A stretch of DNA of 64,000 nucleotides from Prado023 sp963818445 (lineage in GTDB: Bacteria > Actinomycetota > Actinomycetes > S36-B12 > CAIYMF01), in NCBI GenBank assembly GCA_963818445.1, contig CAWFSG010000013.1, forward strand, positions 1-64,000. The letters run 5' to 3'. The position numbers and the translations under genes were made by a program. Shown here piece by piece: positions 58,232-64,000 of the stretch. The notes under the pieces were generated by a model. It did no database searches, had not been told where the DNA came from, and saw only the letters and a list, made by a program, of their open reading frames with translations. How positions within the stretch are numbered: position 1 is the first letter of the stretch; every line of letters begins with the position of its first letter.

Positions 58232-58513
58232 TCAGCCGCCGGCGACTGCGGGGATGATCGAGACCTGCGCGCCGTCCGGGGTGGCGGCGTCGAGCCCGCC
58301 CTCGAAGCGGACGTCCTCGTCGTTGACGTACACGTTGACGAACCGGCGCAGCGCGCCCTGGTCGTCGAGCACACGCGCCGTCAGACCCGGGTAGGCGCTC
58401 TCGAGTGCGGTGATCGTCGCCGACAGCGTGGGCTCGCTGGGCTCGACGCTGACCTCGGCAACGCCCGCGGTGTAGCTGCGCAGGATGGTGGGGATGCGGA
58501 CTGCAACGGACAT
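58232..58513 (-). CDS. MoaD/ThiS family sulfur-carrier-like protein
   Basis: 93 residues from ATG 58513 (GAGGAG upstream). Ubiquitin-like fold (VRIPTILRSYTAGVAEVSV, VNVYVNDEDVRFEGGLDAA) ending in AVAGG. The C-terminal Gly-Gly is the thiocarboxylation site of sulfur carriers, so it is likely functional. Placed 47 bases after thrC on the same strand. In related bacteria such pairs donate sulfur to a homocysteine or cysteine route; that link is inference here. Confidence 0.85.
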   Translation of the reverse strand: MSVAVRIPTILRSYTAGVAEVSVEPSEPTLSATITALESAYPGLTARVLDDQGALRRFVNVYVNDEDVRFEGGLDAATPDGAQVSIIPAVAGG

Positions 58514-58560
58514 CAGGGGCTCCTCGTCGTGCGGGGCGGGCGAGTCGGATCGGGGGTTCC

Positions 58561-59811
58561 TCAGCCGCTGAGTGCGGCGCGGAACTCGTCGATGCGTGGG
58601 GGAATGGTAGCCGTCGGACCGACCTCGGTGGCCACGGCGTCGAGCGTCTTGAGCCCATCGCCGGTGTTGTAGACGACCGTCTCGGCGTCGGGATCCAGTT
58701 GACCGGACGCCAGGAGCTGTCGCAGCGTGGCGACCGTCACCCCGCCGGCGGTCTCGGCGAAGATCCCCTCGGTCTGGGCCAGCAGCCGGATCCCGGCCAC
58801 GATCTCCTCGTCGGACACGTCGGCGATCGCTCCCCCGGTGCGGCGGGCCACGTCCAGGGCATACGGGCCGTCGGCGGGGTTCCCGATCGCCAGGGACTTG
58901 GCGATCGTGTTCGGCTTCACGGGCCGGATCACGTCGATCCCAGCCCGATAGGCCTGCGCGACCGGCGAGCAGCCCGTGGCCTGGGCGCCGAAGACCCGGT
59001 ACGGGGTCGGGTCTATGAGCCCGAGCCTGCCGAGCTCGCCGAACGCCTTGTCGACCTTGGTCAGCAGCGAGCCGGACGCCACGGGGATGACCACCTGCTG
59101 AGGCAACCGCCAGCCGAGCTGCTCGGCCACCTCGTAGCCAAGGGACTTGGAGCCCTCGGCGTAGTACGGGCGCAGGTTGACGTTGACGAAGCCCCAGGTC
59201 GAGGTCAGTGGGTCGCCGACCAGCTCCGAGCAGAGGCGGTTCACGTCGTCGTAGTTGCCCTCGACGGCGATGAGCGTCCCGCCGTACACAGCGGTCGTGA
59301 TGACCTTGCCGGCCTCGAGGTTCGCCGGGATCACGACGACGTGGTCCATGCCGGCCCGCGCAGCGGCGGCGGCCACGGCGTTGGCGAGGTTCCCGGTCGA
59401 TGCGCACGACAGTGTCTGCAGTCCGAGCTGTCGGGCGGCCGAGAGCGCCACTGCGACGACGCGGTCCTTGAACGAGTGGGTCGGGTTCCCGGTGTCGTCC
59501 TTGACCCAGAGCCGGCGCATGCCCAGGGCGCGGGCCAGGTTGTCGGCCCGGACCAGCTTGGTGAAGCCGGGGTTGAGGCCGGGGAGGTCGGCGATGTTCC
59601 CGGGGACCGGAAGCAGCGCGCGGTAGCGCCACATGTTCTCAGGGCCGGCGGCGATGTCCTCGCGGCTGGGCGCGACGATCTCGTAGCCGACCTCCAGGGG
59701 GCCGAAGCACTCCATGCACGCGTATGCCGCGCCCAGTGGGTACTTCTCGCCGCAGGCACGGCAGGTCAGGTGGGTGGCCGGCCCGAAGTCCAGCGCGGTT
59801 GCGGTCGTCAC
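58561..59811 (-). CDS. thrC: Threonine synthase
   Basis: 416 residues from GTG 59811, chosen for the GAGGAG five bases upstream; ATG 59832 is an in-frame alternative with no better site. PLP-dependent fold type II: THLTCRACGEKYPLGAAYAC N-terminal zinc-ribbon-like cysteines, PLP lysine region DDTGNPTHSFKDRVVAV (the Lys of SFKDR), and TVVYNTGDGLKTLDA. It converts O-phosphohomoserine to threonine. It is followed by a MoaD-like gene, 47 bases away. Threonine made here can be broken down by the kbl-tdh pair upstream. Confidence 0.95.
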   Translation of the reverse strand: MTTATALDFGPATHLTCRACGEKYPLGAAYACMECFGPLEVGYEIVAPSREDIAAGPENMWRYRALLPVPGNIADLPGLNPGFTKLVRADNLARALGMRRLWVKDDTGNPTHSFKDRVVAVALSAARQLGLQTLSCASTGNLANAVAAAAARAGMDHVVVIPANLEAGKVITTAVYGGTLIAVEGNYDDVNRLCSELVGDPLTSTWGFVNVNLRPYYAEGSKSLGYEVAEQLGWRLPQQVVIPVASGSLLTKVDKAFGELGRLGLIDPTPYRVFGAQATGCSPVAQAYRAGIDVIRPVKPNTIAKSLAIGNPADGPYALDVARRTGGAIADVSDEEIVAGIRLLAQTEGIFAETAGGVTVATLRQLLASGQLDPDAETVVYNTGDGLKTLDAVATEVGPTATIPPRIDEFRAALSG

Positions 59812-59998
59812 AGCAACTCCTCGTTCGCTCATCTTCCCGGCGCCTCGCGGAGCTGGGATGGACGTGGCACCTGGACCGAGCCTGCCTGATGGCCGGGGCG
59901 TCGACGAGCCGTGTCCCTGCCACCCCTCGCCGATGAGTGCATCCTTACCTCGTGGGGCCAACTGTAGCGGCTCCCCGGACCGGTTCAGGAGGGGTCAC

Positions 59999-60493
59999 AT
60001 GCGTGCAGCTCACCGCGTGCGGTCCGCGGCGAACTGGGTGAACCTGTCCACCCCTGCCGGGCTCCTCGTGGCCCGCGTGGGCGCCGGAGTGCCCCGTCGG
60101 GCGCGCAATGGGATGTGGCTCGTCCACGACTACCGCCTGCCCCTGCCGCCGGCTCCGGCGTTCACCCTCGGCAGCGTCGTGTTCCTGCGCGCTGGGCTGC
60201 CCGGGGTGGGACGCGACCCGGTGGGAGCGGTGTCGCGACGGGTGCTCGACCATGAGGAGCGGCACGTCACCCAGTACGCATGGTGCGGCGGGGTCCTCAT
60301 GCCGGTGGCCTACTGTGCGGCGGCCGGGTGGTCGTGGCTGCGGACCGGTGACTTCGCGTCGCGCAACGTCTTCGAGCGTCGGGCGGGCCTGGCCGAGGGC
60401 GGCTATCGGGAACGACCCGTGCGTCCGCTGCTGGCGACGGCATGGGGCTTGTGGCGCAGCCCTGTCAGGGTGCGCAACGTGAGTGGCACATGA
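59999..60493 (+). CDS. Unknown protein with HEERH motif
   Basis: 164 residues from ATG 59999 (AGGAGGGG upstream). The central RRVLDHEERHVTQYAWCGGV contains HEERH, close to the HExxH zinc-peptidase motif but with an added E, and a hydrophobic strip (LMPVAYCAAAGWSWL) follows. The rest is basic and aromatic. The motif suggests metal binding near a membrane, but I do not recognise the family. It is divergent from thrC. Confidence 0.55.
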   Translation: MRAAHRVRSAANWVNLSTPAGLLVARVGAGVPRRARNGMWLVHDYRLPLPPAPAFTLGSVVFLRAGLPGVGRDPVGAVSRRVLDHEERHVTQYAWCGGVLMPVAYCAAAGWSWLRTGDFASRNVFERRAGLAEGGYRERPVRPLLATAWGLWRSPVRVRNVSGT

Positions 60494-60540
60494 GGCAAAC
60501 GCCTGATTTCAGCTGGATCCTGGCGTACCCTGCGGCCCAC

Positions 60541-60559
60541 CGGGGCCGGGGAGGCCCCG
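60541..60559 (+). terminator. Weak hairpin after the HEERH gene
   Basis: CGGGGCC/GGCCCCG, 7 bp, with a 5-base loop, 48 bases after the stop and 26 bases before the next start. Confidence 0.35.
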
Positions 60560-60584
60560 TCCGCCACTCACGCAGGGAGCGCAC

Positions 60585-60959
60585 ATGGACGACAACGGCA
60601 ACGGCTTGCTCGGAGGGGTCTTCTGGGTCTTCTGGCTGATCTGGCTGGTCCTCATCCTGGTCGCCGGCTGGAAGATGTACGTCAAGGCCGGCCAGAAGGG
60701 CTGGGTCAGCCTGATCCCGATCCTCAACATCCTTGGGCTGCTCAAGATCGTCCACCGGCCCTGGTGGTGGATCCTGCTGCTGCTCATCCCGTTCGTGAAC
60801 CTCGTGGTCGGGGTCATCCTGATGCTCGACCTGGCGAAGGCCTTCGGGCATGGCGTCGGGATGGCGCTCGTCCTGGTCTTCCTGACCGCGATCGGCTACC
60901 TGGTCCTGGGCTTCGGCGGCTCGCAGTACCAGCTCCAGAAGGATCCGCTGTTCGGCTGA
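60585..60959 (+). CDS. DUF5684-family membrane protein
   Basis: 124 residues from ATG 60585 (AGGGAG upstream). Four hydrophobic helices: VFWVFWLIWLVLILVAGWKM, LIPILNILGLLKIV, WWWILLLLIPFVNLVVGVIL and MALVLVFLTAIGYLVLGFGG, with the characteristic AGQKGWVSLIPILN. Members are small membrane proteins related to signal peptidase I accessory segments; function unknown. Followed by a strong terminator. Confidence 0.85.
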   Translation: MDDNGNGLLGGVFWVFWLIWLVLILVAGWKMYVKAGQKGWVSLIPILNILGLLKIVHRPWWWILLLLIPFVNLVVGVILMLDLAKAFGHGVGMALVLVFLTAIGYLVLGFGGSQYQLQKDPLFG

Positions 60960-60983
60960 GGAAGCTGCGCGCACGACGCAGTG

Positions 60984-61018
60984 GAGGAGGGGGCGGTCCC
61001 GGTGGCCGCCCCCTCCTC
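60984..61018 (+). terminator. Strong hairpin terminator after the DUF5684 gene
   Basis: Perfect 13-bp stem GAGGAGGGGGCGG/CCGCCCCCTCCTC with a 9-base loop, then GTTGTTC, 24 bases beyond the stop. Confidence 0.75.
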
Positions 61019-61082
61019 GTTGTTCGCTCTCCAGCCCCCCGCGGCCCCCAGCGCCGTCGCGGGTGGGGGAGTATGTCGCACC

Positions 61083-61907
61083 ATGGACGTCGCAGAGCTC
61101 CGCGAGGCATACGACACCCAGCTGCGTGAGGACGCCGAGGTGGAGCGGGCGGTGTCCGTCGTTCGGCACCCTCCGCTGCTCTGGGCAGTCTTCGGCGAGG
61201 GCGGCATGATCACCTACCGGACCCTGGCCGGGATCGACGGGGAGGACCTGGACGCGCTGATCGACGTGAGCCTCGCCCACTTCCGGGACGGGACCGACGT
61301 TCATACCGCTGAGTGGAAGACGCGGGGCCACGATGCGCCCGAGGACCTGGGGGTGCGCCTGGTTGCCCACGGCTTCGTGGCCGAGGATCTGGAGACCGTG
61401 ATGATCGGGCCCGCGGCCGAGCTGGCGGTCGAGGTCGAGATCCCGGACGAGGTGACGATTCGCCGGGTGGAGGTCGGGCCGACCCTCCTCCACGAGGTGA
61501 CTCGCGCCAGCTCCATGCAGGCGCACGTGTTCGGCGGCCACGCCGGGCGGGACCCGGGGCGGGTCGCCGATGAGATCGCCGCTGATCCGATGCACCTGCA
61601 GCTCTGGGTGGCCGAGGCCCGCGGGGAGGTGGTCGCCGCCGGCAGCCTGGACGTCGTGCGGGGCACGGAGTTCGCGGGGCTGTGGGGCGGTGCCGTGCTC
61701 GCCCCGTGGCGTGGCCGTGGCATCTACCGGGCGCTCGTCGCTGCCCGGGCCCGGGCAGCCGTGGATCTCGGGGTGCGCTTCCTGCACAGCGACTGCTCGC
61801 CGATGTCGCGCCCGATCCTGCAACGCAGCGGCCTGATCGCCGTCACCACGACGACGCCCTACGTGTGGACCCGACCGGACGGGGGCGCGCAGCCGGCTGG
61901 CGTCTGA
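61083..61907 (+). CDS. GNAT-family N-acetyltransferase
   Basis: 274 residues from ATG 61083. The C-terminal GNAT domain (about residues 130-265) has AGSLDVVRGTEFAGLWGGAV, the acetyl-CoA pyrophosphate loop APWRGRGIYRALVAAR, and FLHSDCSPMSRPILQR. The N-terminal half (ELREAYDTQLREDAEVE and YRTLAGIDGEDLDALID) is a family-specific extension. Substrate unknown. Convergent with the LtrA gene. Ribosome binding site distant (GGGGGAG about 11 bases upstream). Confidence 0.8.
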   Translation: MDVAELREAYDTQLREDAEVERAVSVVRHPPLLWAVFGEGGMITYRTLAGIDGEDLDALIDVSLAHFRDGTDVHTAEWKTRGHDAPEDLGVRLVAHGFVAEDLETVMIGPAAELAVEVEIPDEVTIRRVEVGPTLLHEVTRASSMQAHVFGGHAGRDPGRVADEIAADPMHLQLWVAEARGEVVAAGSLDVVRGTEFAGLWGGAVLAPWRGRGIYRALVAARARAAVDLGVRFLHSDCSPMSRPILQRSGLIAVTTTTPYVWTRPDGGAQPAGV

Positions 61908-61950
61908 CGGCCGGCCAGGGCGCCCCGATCGTGGTGTCCCCGGGCTGTGC

Positions 61951-63218
61951 TCAGTGCCCGTCGCCCCCGGCCCGCCGGCGCCGCCGTGACCCGGTTGATG
62001 GCGCAGGTGGTAGCTCAACCAGCCCAGACGCCGGTACTCGTAGTTGACCAGCACTGCGACGACCGCGGTGACCGCAACGAGCAGTGCCATGGTCGGCACG
62101 AAGGGCCCGGCCACTGCCAACGCCACGCACACTGCGGCGGCCACCGCACGCGGCCGGGACCAGGAGTGGTCCATGCGCGCCCGGAAGAGCAGGTGCCCGG
62201 TCAGGTACAGCGCCACCCCGCCAGCCAACGAGACAGCGGCAAGCGGCTTGATGTGCCCGGCCAGGTCGAACGGCTCGGTGCCGACCATCGTCACGGTCTT
62301 CTTCACCCCGAGGGCCAGCAGGACGATCCCGGCGATCATCGGCCAGTGCAGCACGCTGTAGGCATCCCGGGCAGCGCGGTTCCGTTCCGCCCCGGTCAGG
62401 GCGGCCAGGTTGCGCTCGGCGGCGAGCGCGGTGATGTCGAAGTAGACCCACCACAGGCACGCCGCCGTGGCCAGCCCAAGCAGCGCGGTGACGCAGATCG
62501 CCAGGGACAGGGGCAGGGCCGACGCCCCGGCCCCGATGGCCACGATGGACTCGCCGAGCGCGATGATCACGATCAGGCCGTGTCGCTCGGCGAAGTGCCC
62601 AGGGTTCAGCGCCCACCCGGCGCCGCCGCCCCAGTAGGAGCCCGCGATGTCCATGACGACCGCAACCGAGTAGAGCACGATCTGGGCCCAACCCCCGAGG
62701 TAGGACCCGACGAGCAGCAGGGTCATGGCCACACCCACCGGTCCGGCGAACCTGCGGACGGCGTGGGCCATCTCGGGGTTGTCGCGCCCGGCGATTGCGA
62801 ACAGGCCGAGGTGCAGGAATCGGACGATGGCATAGGCGAGGACCACGACCGTCGGGGTCGACAGCCAGCCGTCGAACCCACCGGGCGCATCCCCGAACGC
62901 CTCGGGAAGCCCGATCGAGATGATCAGCATCATTCCCATTGCGGTGAAGAGCAGGATCCGCACGAGGCCCTCGTCGAAGCGGATCGTGGTGCTCAGCCAG
63001 GCGTAGGCGACCCAGGCCCACCAGATGAGCGCCAGCAGGATCAGCCCCTCGAGCATCCCGAGGGGCGTCAGGTGCTCGGCGATGTACCCGGTGACCTGGG
63101 TGATGGCGAACACGAACACGAGGTCGAAGAACAGCTCGAGGGTGGTGACTCGGTGCCCGTCCGAGGCCACCTCCAGGACGGGGTGGTGGTTGTGGCCACC
63201 GGAATCGCTGGTCGACAT
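61951..63218 (-). CDS. Low-temperature-requirement A (LtrA)-like membrane protein
   Basis: From ATG 63218, the LtrA-like part ends near 62010. It has about 12 helices (LELFFDLVFVFAITQVTGYI, ALGESIVAIGAGASALPL, ITALAAERNLAALTG). Role: LtrA is linked to growth in cold in Listeria; transport function unknown. In this frame no stop is met until 60465, far into genes on the other strand; another frame reaches a TGA at 61951 after GGDGH. I take the true 3' end to be near 61951 after a one-base slip. The long open tail (arginine/proline rich) is unlikely to be coding. Confidence 0.7.
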
Positions 63219-63350
63219 GTCTGGAGGCTAGCCGCGATCGGTGGTTCGAGCCTCGGGGCGGCTGAGAGGGGGGATCCGTCGCTGTGCCTGCGGTCGGCGC
63301 GGTTGTCGCCAGATCCCCGACGCTCTCGGTTCAGTTCGTGTGCGGACGTG

Positions 63351-63384
63351 CGAGAGGGCGGCCCCGGGTGGGACCGCCCTCTCG
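63351..63384 (-). terminator. Hairpin terminator for groEL
   Basis: Perfect 11-bp stem CGAGAGGGCGG/CCGCCCTCTCG with a 12-base loop, about 120 bases beyond the groEL stop on the minus strand. Confidence 0.65.
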
Positions 63385-63504
63385 TGTGGTGCGTGTGCCT
63401 GCTGCGCGCTTCCGCGATCAGAAGGCTGTTCTGCTGGGAGTTCTGAGCTGTGGTGCTCGGCAGGTGCCGGCCCTTGCGGTCCGACCCCTACCTGCGCTCC
63501 TCGC

Positions 63505-64000
63505 TCAGAAGTCCATGTCCCCGCCGCCGGGCATTGCCGGCGCCGAGCCCTTGGGCTCGGGCTTGTCGGCGATGACAGCCTCGGTGGTGAGGAACAGCGC
63601 CGCGATGGAGGCCGCGTTCTGCAGGGCAGAGCGGGTCACCTTCGCCGGGTCGATGATGCCGGCCTTGATCAGGTCGACGTACTCGCCCGTGGCGGCGTTG
63701 AGGCCCCAACCCGGCGGGAGGTTGCGCACCTTCTCGACCACGACGCCGCCCTCGAGGCCGGCGTTGATCGCGATCTGCTTGAGGGGCCACTCGACGGCGA
63801 CCTTGACGATGTTGGCACCCGTGGCCTCATCGCCCTCGAGCTCCAGCTTCTCGAACGCCATGTCGGTCGCGTGGATCAGCGCCACACCGCCACCGGCGAT
63901 GATGCCCTCCTCGACGGCGGCCTTCGCGTTGCGCACTGCATCCTCGATGCGGTGCTTGCGCTCCTTGAGCTCGACCTCGGTCGCCGCCCCGGCCTTGATG
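63505..64000 (-). CDS. groL: 60 kDa chaperonin GroEL, C-terminal fragment
   Basis: The last 164 residues or so of GroEL, running off the right edge. Diagnostic pieces: EDAVRNAKAAVEEGIIAGGG, AINAGLEGGVVVEKV, GEYVDLIKAGIIDPAKVTRS and ALQNAASIAALFLTTEAVIA, ending GGGDMDF. It is the ATP-dependent folding chamber subunit. The GGDMDF end is of the actinobacterial main GroEL type (not the histidine-rich GroEL1). No groES is visible in the window. Confidence 0.95.
   Translation of the reverse strand, partial: IKAGAATEVELKERKHRIEDAVRNAKAAVEEGIIAGGGVALIHATDMAFEKLELEGDEATGANIVKVAVEWPLKQIAINAGLEGGVVVEKVRNLPPGWGLNAATGEYVDLIKAGIIDPAKVTRSALQNAASIAALFLTTEAVIADKPEPKGSAPAMPGGGDMDF

Overview
The window is high-GC DNA with GTG starts, 4-base start/stop overlaps and strong GC bias at third codon positions. 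A DUF3263 protein, threonine synthase paired with a MoaD/ThiS-like protein, an ANTAR-GAF regulator and a GroEL ending in GGGDMDF all fit an Actinomycetota chromosome. Order and genus cannot be settled from the sequence. I saw no phage, integrase, transposase, CRISPR array, rRNA or intact tRNA.

Layout. 0-4 kb: 5' end of a sulfatase, a 1.1 kb gene-poor stretch with the 3' half of a tRNA, a VOC protein, and decayed genes (hydrolase remnant, truncated GT87-like protein). 4.3-13.8 kb: lipoprotein esterase, glycogen debranching enzyme, three medium-chain dehydrogenases, an XRE-type regulator, and a partly duplicated cupin gene flanking a small secreted repeat protein. 14.2-21.8 kb: a tight plus-strand operon of eight genes (three GT2 glycosyltransferases, an HprK-like P-loop kinase, a flippase, a large polytopic membrane protein, two small membrane proteins) that looks like a lipid-linked glycan assembly system. 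21.8-30.9 kb: a convergent minus-strand block of large secreted proteins (a metallophosphatase and a beta-propeller phytase/beta-helix protein sharing the same N-terminal CBM96-like module, and an Ig-repeat protein), probably acting on or with that glycan.

31.1-40.8 kb is a signalling and stress region: a hemerythrin-like protein with a Rho-N-type tail, a GT-B glycosyltransferase fused to a SigB/SigF-type sigma factor, a degenerate GmhB-like HAD protein, a GT4 glycosyltransferase, an ANTAR-GAF protein, a hemerythrin, a lone PAS protein, cysteine-rich proteins and a degenerate GGDEF protein. The sigma-glycosyltransferase fusion is the most unusual object in the window.

41-53.9 kb: PEP-mutase-like enzyme, DUF2200, HhH-GPD protein, two Gfo/Idh/MocA oxidoreductases (one with a histidine-rich N-terminal extension), then a coupled signalling operon (frameshifted histidine kinase, two single-domain receivers, GGDEF-EAL protein, SNase-like lipoprotein), a secreted beta-helix/FN3 protein and a potassium channel. 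53.9-64 kb is more housekeeping-like: tdh-kbl threonine catabolism, a membrane-anchored hydrolase, DUF3263, the MoaD-like protein with thrC, DUF5684, a GNAT acetyltransferase, an LtrA-like membrane protein, and the 3' end of groEL.
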